DNA from: Tuctoria greenei
Taxonomy: Eukaryota > Streptophyta > Magnoliopsida > Poales > Poaceae
Length of the DNA: 64,000 nt
Direction of reading: 5' to 3'
NCBI GenBank assembly: GCA_036927565.1
Contig: JAYESD010000005.1
Span: 85,042,301-85,106,300 of the forward strand
The notes below the pieces were generated by a model. That model searched no databases, had not been told where the DNA came from, and saw only the letters and a list, made by a program, of their open reading frames with translations. Shown here in pieces: positions 10,960 through 20,942 of the stretch. Position numbers and translations under genes: made by a program. Within the stretch, counting starts at the first letter, position 1, and each line of letters begins with the position of its first letter.

Positions 10960-11863
10960 TGATGAGTAGGTTTAGGCCCGATCTTCCGAAAGGTAATGGA
11001 TACGTCGATTGATGTGGAGATCTCGACGTTGATGATCCGAGGCTCTCGAGTAGAACACGAACAACCCCTGCAATCACTACACCACCGCTCCATTGGTTAT
11101 CAACCGTGCTTCACACGATTGAACTCACCAAGAAGGCTAATCCCTGCAAGTGCAACCGAGAACACAAGCAAGAACGTAGAAGACACGATCTGAAATCACG
11201 AAGTTGGGGTTTCACAAACTGTAGAACATTGATATTATTAATCTATGCAAAACCAATTGTTCATGGCGGCTACTATGGAGTATATATAGGTGGGAGGACG
11301 TCCAAGGGGGTGTTGGGGTCGTGACCTAACCCTAACACACGAAAATAATGGACTTAGACTTGATACAAGGCTCAATGGCCCAATACGGTGGCGCAGCACC
11401 CTGATAGATTATGTACTTGATTATGTTTCGACGATTCCCGTCGACTCCGAACGTATTTTGACATGGAACTGGATGCATTGGAAAGTTTATCCTCTCCCCT
11501 TTCCGTGCATATGTAGAACGTCCAAAACGGAGTTCGTATGCATCCTGGGCGGCCGTTTTAGTGCGTACTGCTCCTGGACTCCGAGTTGGATACGATTTGG
11601 AGTTTGGTTCGGTTTTCATCTTCTTTGAACGAATTCTCTGGTCTTCCACGTCCCTAATACTTCCTCCAAGTACTCCTTGAACCTCTCCATGAATCCTAAT
11701 CACAATTAAATCATTAAGTAGCAATCTATGCTCAAAAACATAAAAGGATATATATAAGAACGAGTTCACCTCTAAAATTAATTGTTGTGTATGAACTCTA
11801 TTGATTGCATCTTGTATGTTCAATGGAGTGTTGTTTGTATCCATAGAAGTGATGTCGTCATCA
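10960..11863 (-). repeat. Element J 3' LTR (also encodes the C-terminus of its ORF)
   Basis: 904 bases, near-identical to 14600-15504. The J ORF crosses the PPT/LTR boundary at 11863/11864 and stays open for about 176 codons inside the LTR. A TATA-like stretch (minus-strand TATATATA, 11281-11288) lies within it. Confidence 0.92.
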
Positions 11864-13407
11864 TTCTCCCCTTCTTGAATTGGAGTCGTCCTCGACTCAA
11901 GTTCATCTCCTCTCATGTGTTGGTCGAAATGTTCAACACCATCAAATGTTCTTGTATGCAAGAATGGAGGAGGCCAAGGTGGTGGACGACATAGTGCGCC
12001 ATCTTGATCTTGTCCATCAAAGAAGAGTGCACATTCACTTGAGCCAGGATCCCAAACAAATAAACATTGTGTCATGTTTATAGATGCAATAATAATGTGC
12101 ATGATCTCATCATTCTCCTCTTCTTTATGACAAGCCGTCCTCGGCTTGCTCGTATGTCCAGCGAAGAGGCTTGCTTTGGAGGTAGAATGAGTGCTGTCCA
12201 TAATGCACAACCACAATGAATAATGCTTTTGTTGTCCCTGCTGCAAGGAAAAAATACTAGAAAAACTTGACAATACATTATTAGTCTTAGTGCATCCATT
12301 AATTTCACCATGTTGTTGCAGCACAAAAGGAGCTTGCACATTTGAACATATGTAAACTTTATGCACCATAAACATACCACTATGTTCATATTTTCCTATA
12401 GCATGAAAAATATTTCTACTTAACAAAGGCAATTCAGATTGAGAAAATATTATCTTCTCTACGATATCTAGATCACAAAGAGTGTCAAATTCAATATAGC
12501 CCAAAGTATTTAGAGAAGATAACAATTTCATCTCATCCCTTTCACATGTAGTTGGGATCAAATGCTTAATTTCAGCACAAGTGAGTGATAAAGTATCAAA
12601 TTCATTTGGTTGTTCTAGCATAGGTACAATATAATTATCATCACACAACTCATTTTTGTTGTAAGAATCAGTAAGAAAATCAACTAATGGTAAAAGTGTA
12701 TTATGAAAAGGTTCATCTTGTTGCTGCTCATCGATAGTATGATTGGTAGCAAAATTCAGCACATCTGAAAATGTCATACCTTGGTGAACTGTATAGCATT
12801 GTCCATTAACACTACTCTCATTTTCAGCAAGAAATTCAAATGCATTATGAGTTGATTCATCAAAAAATTCAGAAGAGTTGTTCAACACCTCACTCTCATT
12901 TGCATCTACATTTATTTGTTCATGTTCCTGCAAAAGGTTAGGCAAAGGAGGAGGTACAACAAGAAAATTCTTCTCAAGTTCATGTATATCATCTTTGCAC
13001 TTAGATACATTAGCAAAAGTTTCTCGCATAAGAATTTTCATATCTTTCCATGTTTGTGGTTTTTCTATATCGCTTAAGTTGTCGCACCAAGTTAATGCAC
13101 AATCAACTAACGCACTAGAAATATTTCTAATCTTTTTCCTCTCACACATATGCAATTTTCCAAAAAATTTATCCAACTCTATTTCCCAAGCAATATATTC
13201 ATCGTAACCAAAACCATCATAAGAAGGAAGAGATGGGAGAATGTAATTACTTCTTGTGGAAGGTGTTGTAAAGATGGTCTGAATGTCATGTGAATCCTTA
13301 GTTGATGTTTGATTTTTAGTGAGCAACTCCATCGTCGTCTTCATCATGTCCACCATCTCAGCATATAATGCATGATTCTTGCTTTTACCTGACATTGTTA
13401 GTAGCAA
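11332..13407 (-). CDS. Element J gag-like protein fused to a CRM-type C-terminal tail (691 aa)
   Basis: This is the only long undamaged ORF in the window. Two in-frame ATGs lie at 13407 and 13395; the second (MSGKSKNHAL) resembles a usual gag start. Residues 57-130 look like a retrotransposon capsid domain, with the gag-type blocks LPSYDGFGYDEYIAWE and ALTWCDNLSD. Residues about 145-500 are acidic, low in recognisable motifs and have no CCHC knuckle or protease DSG. Residues about 500-570 align with the CRM polyprotein end of E: DELESRTTPIQEGEN matches DTLESRMTQLQEGED, and LEVNSFL matches YQVNSFL. The last about 176 residues are encoded by the 3' LTR, further than in E. Inference: gag assembly combined with the integrase C-terminal tail that in CRM elements is linked to centromere targeting. 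Function is untested. Confidence 0.85.
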   Translation of the reverse strand: MLLTMSGKSKNHALYAEMVDMMKTTMELLTKNQTSTKDSHDIQTIFTTPSTRSNYILPSLPSYDGFGYDEYIAWEIELDKFFGKLHMCERKKIRNISSALVDCALTWCDNLSDIEKPQTWKDMKILMRETFANVSKCKDDIHELEKNFLVVPPPLPNLLQEHEQINVDANESEVLNNSSEFFDESTHNAFEFLAENESSVNGQCYTVHQGMTFSDVLNFATNHTIDEQQQDEPFHNTLLPLVDFLTDSYNKNELCDDNYIVPMLEQPNEFDTLSLTCAEIKHLIPTTCERDEMKLLSSLNTLGYIEFDTLCDLDIVEKIIFSQSELPLLSRNIFHAIGKYEHSGMFMVHKVYICSNVQAPFVLQQHGEINGCTKTNNVLSSFSSIFSLQQGQQKHYSLWLCIMDSTHSTSKASLFAGHTSKPRTACHKEEENDEIMHIIIASINMTQCLFVWDPGSSECALFFDGQDQDGALCRPPPWPPPFLHTRTFDGVEHFDQHMRGDELESRTTPIQEGENDDDITSMDTNNTPLNIQDAINRVHTQQLILEVNSFLYISFYVFEHRLLLNDLIVIRIHGEVQGVLGGSIRDVEDQRIRSKKMKTEPNSKSYPTRSPGAVRTKTAAQDAYELRFGRSTYARKGERINFPMHPVPCQNTFGVDGNRRNIIKYIIYQGAAPPYWAIEPCIKSKSIIFVC
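11864..11878 (-). other. Polypurine tract of element J
   Basis: Reverse complement reads tcaagaaggggagaa directly before the TGATGACGAC LTR start. Element E has agaaggggagga at the same place. It lies inside the ORF. Confidence 0.8.
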
Positions 13408-14599
13408 ACAGAAGACAACACAAAAAATATGTTATCCCTATCAACTACAAAGGATAATGGCAAAGTGGAAGTGGAATCACACACTCTCAAGCATCTTACC
13501 ATGCTCTTACAAGTGTTCTTACCGACACCGCAGGTGGCAAACGGTGGCCGAAATGAAGAAACCAAAGAAGTGTGGGATGATTGCAAAGGTGTATCGATTC
13601 TGCTCAAGAGTAAAGTGTAGCTTGAATGGCACTTTATATGTAGCAAGGATTAGCAACAATGAAATCAGATAATAAAGTTGAATAAGTGTCCAAAGTACTT
13701 GTCAAAGTTGCTGGCCTAAATGTGTTCCTAGTAGTTCAAGCTAGCAAGACATGAGACAAAACTAGATGACACAAAGAATGCAAGCACTTCTGTTTTTTTG
13801 TTGTTGTTTTTTTTCTCTTTTTTTGTGCGGCTTTTGTATCTTTTTTTGCACTTTCCTTTTTCTTTTTTCTTCCTTTTTTTAGAATGTGCTGCAAAAGAAA
13901 AACACAATACAAACACTCAAAGATATCTCGTATGTCTGTTACAGATTTTATGCTCAATGTTGTAAGGACAATTAAGCACCTTTATAGTCCCCAAATATAA
14001 AAACATTGAACATAAATATTATAGATATATCTCTCCTCTTTAATTTTAGTATATGGAAGATCTATTTTGGATAAGAACAATGGGAGATATTGCCCCCGAA
14101 ATACAGACTGTTCAGAATTTCTAGATTAATAACAGATTCAGATCTAATGCAATTTCGACATCGATAACTATATTTTCTGGGAGAATGATGAATAAGAAAG
14201 TTATAGAAAACTTCTTAAGAGTTCTATAAAGTATAAGAACTCTAAAATCCGAGTTTGTATGAGCGAGATATGATGAAAATACCGAACTGGACAGAGGCGA
14301 ATCTAATCTGGACGTGATGACGTGATTCAAAAGGATGAATCACACAATGCAAAACTCAAACTAAGACCAAAAACACGTTCTAAACCAGCAATATGACTCA
14401 ACCACGGACACAAACTCAACAAAACCAAACTGAAAATGAAAGTTGCAAAGGCTCAATGGTGGTTTGGACAAAATAATGAACAGATCTACTAAACTGCAAA
14501 TTTTTTGTGGTTTTTTTGTAGACTCTAGGTATGAATAACAAAACTAATGTAATGTATAGATGAATTACCTAATGGGCAACCTGGAAATATGATATCAAT
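13408..14599 (-). other. Element J untranslated leader, no gene seen
   Basis: About 1.2 kb between the 5' LTR and the ORF start. It includes a T-rich/A-rich stretch (13795-13880) that gives spurious lysine-rich frames on the minus strand. The PBS position next to the LTR (14577-14599, minus strand attgatatcatatttccag) matches the tRNA-Met PBS only weakly (TGATATCA against TGGTATCA). I see no protein-like frame. Confidence 0.7.
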
Positions 14600-15504
14600 T
14601 GATGAGTAGGTTTAGGCCCGATCTTCCGAAAGGTAATGGATACGTCGATTGATGTGGAGATCTCGACGTTGATGATCCGAAGCTCTCGAGTAGAACACGA
14701 ACAACCCCTGCAATCACTACACTACCGCTTTGTTGGTTATCAACCGTTCTTCACACGATTGACCTCGCCAAGAAGGCTAATCCCTGCAAGTGCAACCGAG
14801 AACACAAGCAAGAACGTAGAAGACACGATCTGAAATCGCGAAGTTGGGGTTTCACAAACTGTAGAACAGTGATATTATTAATCTATGCAAAACCCAATTG
14901 TTCATGGCGGCTACTATGGAGTATATATAGGTGGGAGGACGTACAAGGGGGTGTTGGGGTCGTGACCTAACCCTAACACACAAAAATAATGGACTTAGAC
15001 TTGATACAAGGCCCAATGGCCCAATACGGTGGCGCAGCACCTTGACAGATTATGTACTTGATTATGTTTCGACGATTCCCATCGACTCCGAACGTATTTT
15101 GACATGGGACAGGATCCATTGGAAAGATTATACTATCCCCTTTCCGTGAATATGTAGAACGTCCAAAACGGAGTTCGTATGCATCCTGGGCGACCGTTTT
15201 AGTGCGTACTGCTCCTGGACTCCGAGTTGGATACGATTTGGAGTTTGGTTCGGTTTTCATTTTCTTTGAACGAATTCTCTGGTCTTCCACATCCCTAATA
15301 CTTCCTGCAAGTACTCCTTGAACCTCTCCATGAATCCTAATCACAATTAAATCATTAAGTAGCAATCTATGTTTAAAAACATAAAAGGAAATATATAAGA
15401 ACGAGTTCACCTCTGAAATTAATTGTTGTGTATGAACTCTATTGATTGCATCTTGTATGTTCAATGGAGTGTTGTTTGTATCCATAGAAGTGATGTCCTC
15501 ATCA
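14600..15504 (-). repeat. Element J 5' LTR
   Basis: 905 bases, reading TGATGAGGACATC... on the minus strand and ending ...CTACTCATCA. TATATATA lies at 14922-14929. The frame corresponding to the C-terminal tail of the J protein is also open here (14973-15485), as expected for a recent copy. Confidence 0.92.
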
Positions 15505-15782
15505 CTTAAGGACTATGGGGTTGATCTAGATAGTGTTCCACTGTTCTGTGATAACACTAGTGCCATTTGCATTGCTAAAAACCCCGTGCAACATTCTAGA
15601 ACTAAGCACATTGACATTAGGCATCACTTTCTCCGAGATAATGTTGAAAAAGGAAACATTGTGCTTCACCATGTAGATACCGAACAATAATTGGCTGACA
15701 TTTTTACAAAACCTTTGGATTTCACTCGTTTTTGTTACATTCATAGTGAAATAGGGATTATGCATCCTCATGGCTTAAATTG
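15505..15782 (+). pseudogene. Element A RNase H, C-terminal part (right of element J)
   Basis: Continues the copia RNase H after J: KDYGVDLDSVPLFCDNTSA, RTKHIDIRHHFLRD, then LADIFTKPLDF. A TAA at about 15688 interrupts before LADIFTKP. The domain ends at HPHGLN and a TGA just before a purine-rich ggggga tract. Joined to 9636-10954 it gives the complete order of the copia RT-RNase H region. Confidence 0.9.
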
Positions 15783-16802
15783 AGGGGGAGTTTTGAAACT
15801 TGGGAAGTCTATGTGTGAATCTGAAATTAAAATAATATGAGCATAATATTTCATACATATATGACTTTGTGATTCCTTTTACATGCTGAAAGTTCTTACT
15901 ACATTACTCGTGTTATACATTTTGTAGTTTTTGCCATGTCTAGTAATTGGAATAATTACTTACACTAAAACTAGTCATGGTCGAACTTTCTTGCTGTTTT
16001 GAACTTGTTACATGTTCACAAATGCTTTTAATCATTAAGAATTAATCAAGTAATCAAATCACATGTTGAGTTTTTATGTACAAATATAAATTGAGAAAGA
16101 TCAAGAGAATATGCATGCATCGCACTTCTTCTTTTGAGATGGCTTATCATTGCACTTAGATATGAACTTGGAAGAAGTTGTGTATGACTAAAACCATGTC
16201 CTTAAGCTTCTGATTATCAAATGACATAGGCTTGGCTTGGTTGGTTAGAATAAGGTAGATGCGCATATAATCTCTTGCAAATATCATATGATCTAAATTT
16301 ATGCTTTGAAAAATAATAAAATGCAGCAACTAGTGTCATGCTTTCATGTTTTGAAATAGTTAAGTTTGTGAGATCATGACTTGCTTAAATTGAAAATTAC
16401 ATTTGATCTCTAGCATGGCTTACACTACTTTATGTATCTCATTAATGTGATAATGTAAGATACCTGATAGTATGACTTGGATGAGCTTTGTTTATATGTA
16501 TATGTTATAATATGCTCATAACAACTAAAGTTGGAGAGATAATTTATTTATATGCTCATGGCTTGCTGAATACATTGTCAAAGGGGGAGAGATAAGCATG
16601 AAGAGAAAGAGAATATGTGCATAATGAGAGATAATAAAGGGGGAGAGATAAATATGGGATAACTTTTATAGGATAACTTTTGGATTTTTTCTCATTTTAC
16701 TTTTGATTTACAAATTGGGAGAAATTGCCTTCAAAACTTTTATGTGAATAAGCCAATGTTCGGATTTTAAATGGTGTTGCCAAGCATTCATCAAGGGGAG
16801 AT
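15783..16802 (+). other. Element A 3' non-coding tail with repeated purine tracts and PPT
   Basis: AT-rich, about 1 kb, with no supported gene. It holds purine tracts near 15783 (tgagggggag), 16580 (caaagggggagag), 16638 (taaagggggagag) and the PPT at about 16794-16801, immediately before the 3' LTR. The homologous tail of D (40026-41030) shows a similar series. No env-like frame remains open. Confidence 0.8.
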
Positions 16803-18517
16803 TGTAAGACCTATGTGTGCTGAATACATTGGCTTGTAGTGAATACACTTGCTTTGACGATAAAAGTTTTGAATATCACCAAAACACCTTTTTATTAAGA
16901 TCCGACTAGTTTTGGTTAGTTCCGGTGAGTTTTGTCTTTAGCTCCAACATGTCTTTGATAGCTCCGGCGTGTTTTTGCTAAGCTACGAGTTGATTTTTCT
17001 AGCTCCGGCTTTTGGGTTTACTAGTTCCGCCTAGTTCTAGTTAGCACCGGAGCTAGGTTCTACTAGCTTTTGTTAGCTCCGGCTCAAGGTTCGGGTTGCT
17101 CTGGCAAGGTCCGGAACTTGACCGCAGTGCTTCTGTTTTTCATTTGAAATGTTTCATACTTGCTTTACGTCACTGTAAAGATTGCTTAGTATTCATTTGC
17201 TAAGTCTTTAGTGCGTTTTTGGTTGACATGGATGATATCGTGTTACTATGGTTTTGCAACATGCTTATGTGAGGTTCTCACGTAAGGTGTTGTGTTCGGA
17301 ACTAACTTGAGTCAAGTCGAGGACTTGGGCTCGTATGGATTGGTTGTTTATTCATGTGCAGGTGTTGCTTGAGTTCAAGACATGGCTGGTGATGGGATCC
17401 ATTGGACTAGTCTCAGGAAGGAGATGAGGTTCCAACAACCAAATTCAGGAGGAATTGTGGTTGAGCTGATCAGGAGGTTGTGCAGAATAATTGAATCAAG
17501 AACAATGCATGTGAAGGTATCATGGACGTCATTGGAAGATATTTGCACGTGAGCAAGAAGTACATGGACGTGGCTACATGGTTCTGAGACTTGATGAAAA
17601 GATGTGGACGTAAAGAGTTGGTCGGAAAGGTCCAACTGACTAGGTTATAGACTCAGGCTGCGGCTGAGTCGTGTTTGACTCAAATATGGAAAGATTTGAG
17701 TTGGTTATGATAGGATTTCGTGTGGGTCACGAATTTGAGTTGTTTAGGAATGTGGGATATGTTCCTAAGGTGTTTGGAAGTCTTAATATTGCTTCTATCT
17801 GCGTATAGAAGAGTCCTAAGCAGTTATGGAAAATTTCGATTCGTGATCTGAGTAGGATTGGAGTCCTAGTTGGGATTGGGTTGGCCTAAGGGCTGGTTAT
17901 ATAAGCAAGGGAGCCCAGAGCTCGTGGTGCACGACTTTGGGGCTGTTCCTCTTGTGTTCTATTGAATAAAATTCGTAGTTTGAAGGAACTTTTGTGCTTT
18001 GTTCGTCCGACTTGTTCCAGACAAGTTTTCCTCATCGAGTTTCTAGATAGCACTACCTTTCATCGGTGGTTTTATCATAACTCGAGTTTAACAGATCCAA
18101 TTGACATGATTATTTTTGGGTTGTCTTAACAACTTGATTATCTATCATCTGTAAAAATTTCATGGTCATTGGATTTGTGGTCTATGATCTACACGAGTTT
18201 CTTTGCAGCGTTCCAGAACTGTTTTTTCCTCGGGTAGGGCAGATTGACCTTTGTTTGATCTTTCGATCATAACTTGAGTTTCTCTCAATGGATTTGAGTG
18301 ATTCTTTTTGTGTTGTCTTCGTGACTTGATTCTCTCTGATATATATCACTTTTGTCACGGTGAAACACGTTTAGATTAGTCTCACACATGATTTCATTAA
18401 CATATTGTTTTTCTGCCAAAGGGGTTGTGGTTTAATTGTTTCCGCTGCATAAGATTTTTAAATCTACCATTCACCCCCCCCCCTCTGGTAGATTTTCACG
18501 TGCTCTTCGATCCTACA
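16803..18517 (+). repeat. Element A 3' LTR
   Basis: TGTAAGACC...TCCTACA, 1715 bases, collinear with 4022-5719. It differs by scattered substitutions and a longer C-run near 18473-18484. TATATAA at 17898-17904. It is followed by TSD ACCTA (18518-18522). Confidence 0.95.
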
Positions 18518-19327
18518 ACCTAAGGAAGTGTGAGATAGCATAATTGAGATTCCATAGTCATTGAATTGTGATGAAATCATGAACTTGTGGGTAAAGTGGT
18601 ACAACCTTTGCAGAGTGTGTTTAAATCTATCATGATAGCCGTTCTCTCGGACATGAGCAACCTGGACCCTCACATGATTAGAATATGGACCTTGAACATG
18701 ATTTAATGGATGGAATTGAATTGGGAATTGGTAATGGTTTATTAATTGGCTTTGGTATATGGAATTGATGAAATTGAGACAGATGAGCAATTATGAGTTG
18801 ATTATGGATTATTATTGCTGGTATTGGTTACTTATGTTGAAATTAATGTTATTTGGGTTATTTTGGGAATGAAACACTTAATATCATATAATTGTATTTT
18901 CAACTATTTTGAATGTACATTTATGCAATTAGCCATTGTCTGTTATCATTCCTTGTTTAAGCTACATGTCATACTTTCCCACACCTGCTGAGTACGACAT
19001 GTGCTCACCCTTGCTATTCCCCCAACAAATTCAGATGCAGGCAACAACGTGGAGTACCAGGAGGTCCTTGAGGAGTTCTAGGCGTACGTGTTACCGTCAA
19101 GCTTGCCTGTGGAGTTTGGAGTCTTAGTGTTTAGTGTTTTCCGCATCAGTTTATTAGAGCTTGTATTCAAGACTATTTGGTTTGTAATAAGGTGATATTA
19201 ATAGTGTTATTATTTGAGACATGGTTTAAATCTATTTATCGTTTGTGTATCACTTGTGTATGTGTGTCAAACATCTTGGGCACACATATGCATCATGCGT
19301 GGTTCATTTTTGGAACCGGGTTTCATA
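18518..19327 (+). repeat. Element B 5' LTR, distal segment
   Basis: Resumes the LTR of B after element A and is collinear with 51641-52452. It ends at GGGTTTCATA (19327), where the 3' LTR has GGGTGTCACA, a C-to-T change in the terminal CA. No gene is seen; open frames such as 18464-18790 (minus) are chance. Confidence 0.9.
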
Positions 19328-19330
19328 AAT

Positions 19331-19343
19331 TGGTATCAGAGCC
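19331..19343 (+). other. Primer binding site of element B
   Basis: TGGTATCAGAGCC three bases after the 5' LTR, complementary to initiator tRNA-Met. Confidence 0.9.
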
Positions 19344-19613
19344 GTGTTTGACCATAGGACGCATGCCTAGGTAGAATGGATGCCACAAATCACTAAGGAC
19401 TTCTTACCTATTCAAAATTAGCCTGTTTTGCATTATTTTGCTTTCCACTAGCTATATACTGAGGGAAAACTTATGTTTTTTGCTTCTGCTGCAAATTTTT
19501 TCTCTTCTCTATTATTTTGAGCAAATGCACATCCTCTCATCTTGATTTATGTCTGCTGCAATTTCAGAACTGATATTTATCTTTTCTTCTATTTTTCTCA
19601 TGTTTTCTTATAG

Positions 19614-20637
19614 ATGGCTCACACCAAAATGACAGCACGCAAAAGAGCTCGTTTTCCACCCCTTGGAAGCAAGCTCAGGCCTCGCAAGGTGCCGCAAATG
19701 GAACCAGCCCAATAGGGGGAAGAAGTGAGTTCCCCCGCAAAGGAAGTTGAGCTTGAACACTCCAACGCGACGGAGGAAGACCCTGAGATGGTGGAATCCT
19801 CTGATGATGAGGAGGAGGAAGCTTCAGAGATGGTGGAAATCTATGATAGTGTGGAAGAGGAATGTGAAGCACCTGAGGAAAATGAAGATGAAACCCAAGA
19901 TGAGGACGAACCGTAGGAAGAGGATGAACCCGCTGCACAAAAAGAAGTACCCGAAGCCCAAAGGAATGCATCACAGCCTAGTGAAGCTAGAAGGGAGGAC
20001 AAATGCCTAGTTAATCGTGATGCCCAAGAATTTAGTTCCAATGACACTGATGGGGGATTTGCAGTTAAGCAATTGAAGGAGGTTCTTGATCTATGCAAAA
20101 TGCACCCAGAGTATTATGTCAAGAGGATTCCTCGCCATGTACGTGAAGAATGGAGGGCTCAAGTTTCTGTTCTTGCCATAGATGAGGTGGTCACCCGACA
20201 CTTTGCATCCACATGGAGATCTACGAGGCAGCAAGCTATTGATGATGTTTCTTACTAGATTGTGCCACATTTATCGAGAGCAGGTTGGAGGTACTAGTTA
20301 TGTGCTGCACCTGCAATGTAAAAAGGGAACAATGGAAGTTTTAAGACCGCAGGATGAAGCTCAAGCCAATACTGGTGCCATTGACAGATCTCAGGAGGTA
20401 TTGGTAAATTTGGGAAATCACTGCTGATTCCATGGAAGAGATCCGTTAGCTCCGAAAGGAATTATTCATCATGGAGAAGCAAGAGGAAGCCCGTGCCACC
20501 GTGGAGGTCAATTTTGTAGCAACCTCTCCAGCGCCTACATGCACGGCCAACTCACCCTAGCGTGCGCCCATGTATGCCTTGCCGCCTCCGTCGCCTTCGC
20601 TGCCTCACGGCCAGGACAACCACGGTTCACATAATTA
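19614..20637 (+). pseudogene. Element B leader ORF upstream of gag, with histone-H3-tail-like N-terminus
   Basis: ATG at 19614 follows a pyrimidine-rich stretch ending in TTATAG, which resembles a 3' splice site. The frame reads MAHTKMTARKRARF; seven of the ten residues 2-11 match the histone H3 tail (ARTKQTARKS). It continues in one frame through a strongly acidic segment (about 19740-19915, many Glu/Asp) to a basic/mixed domain (LDLCKMHPEYYVKRIPRHVREEW, quoted here in part, about 20085-20150). Two TAG codons (19713-19715 and 19914-19916) interrupt it; each could be a CAG with a C-to-T change. After about 20258 the frame is shifted; the end is probably the ...GSHN stop near 20635. No known enzymatic motif is seen. 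It is separate from gag, which starts at 20943. Confidence 0.6.
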
Positions 20638-20942
20638 AGTATAGGTCTCCTATATAGAAGATAGAAAAGCTTTTAGATCATCTTAGTCATATTTAGTGTG
20701 GTGTGCTGAATTTTCTTGGTGTGTGCTTGTGCTTGTGTGTTTGGTGCGAGTTGTGGGACGACTAGCATTTTGTCCACATCCGCACATAGTAGAGAGTTGT
20801 GGGATCCTTGTCCACATCCTCTAATAGGGTTTTTAGCTTAATAAGAAAGAGCTGTTAGTTACATATACCTTGATGCATATAGTTGGGGCGTTTCTTTTCA
20901 AATTCTAAAATTCTTCCGTATCTACTATTCTTTCACAAACAG

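Larger units (their letters stand above)
10960..15504 (-). mobile_element. Element J: non-autonomous CRM-related Ty3/gypsy element
   Basis: A 4545-base element on the minus strand with about 905-base LTRs (14600-15504 is 5', 10960-11863 is 3') and a perfect TSD CTTAA. On its own strand the 5' LTR starts TGATGAGGACATC, the same start as CRM element E; the 3' LTR has TGATGACGACATC. The PPT (reverse complement of 11864-11875, a purine tract with GGGG) also matches E. Between the LTRs is a single ORF of 691 codons that lacks protease, RT, RNase H and integrase domains. By eye the two LTRs differ at roughly 30-35 positions, so it is one of the younger insertions. It would need pol proteins from an autonomous CRM relative. 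Confidence 0.88.
4022..18517 (+). mobile_element. Element A: SIRE/Maximus-type Ty1/copia retrotransposon carrying nested element J
   Basis: Full-length copia copy with 1.7-kb LTRs (4022-5719 and 16803-18517), a perfect TSD ACCTA, a tRNA-Met-type PBS (5722-5734), and gag, protease, integrase, RT and RNase H in copia order. About 1 kb of 3' non-coding sequence and a PPT (about 16794-16801) follow. The long LTRs, the large gag with two zinc knuckles and the long tail after RNase H fit the SIRE/Maximus lineage. J (10960-15504) is inserted in RNase H in the opposite orientation. Elements D, F and G belong to the same family. All frames contain stops or frameshifts, so this copy is not autonomous. 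Confidence 0.92.

Noticed and set aside
13728..13957. Lysine-rich minus-strand frames
   Set aside because: Produced by the low-complexity T-rich stretch in the leader of J; no domain or conservation.
15783..16802. Env-like ORF expected in some SIRE elements
   Set aside because: No frame of useful length and no signal or membrane pattern; only purine tracts and AT-rich sequence.
19675..19974. Proline-rich minus-strand frame
   Set aside because: Antisense of the acidic GAA/GAG-rich leader ORF of B.
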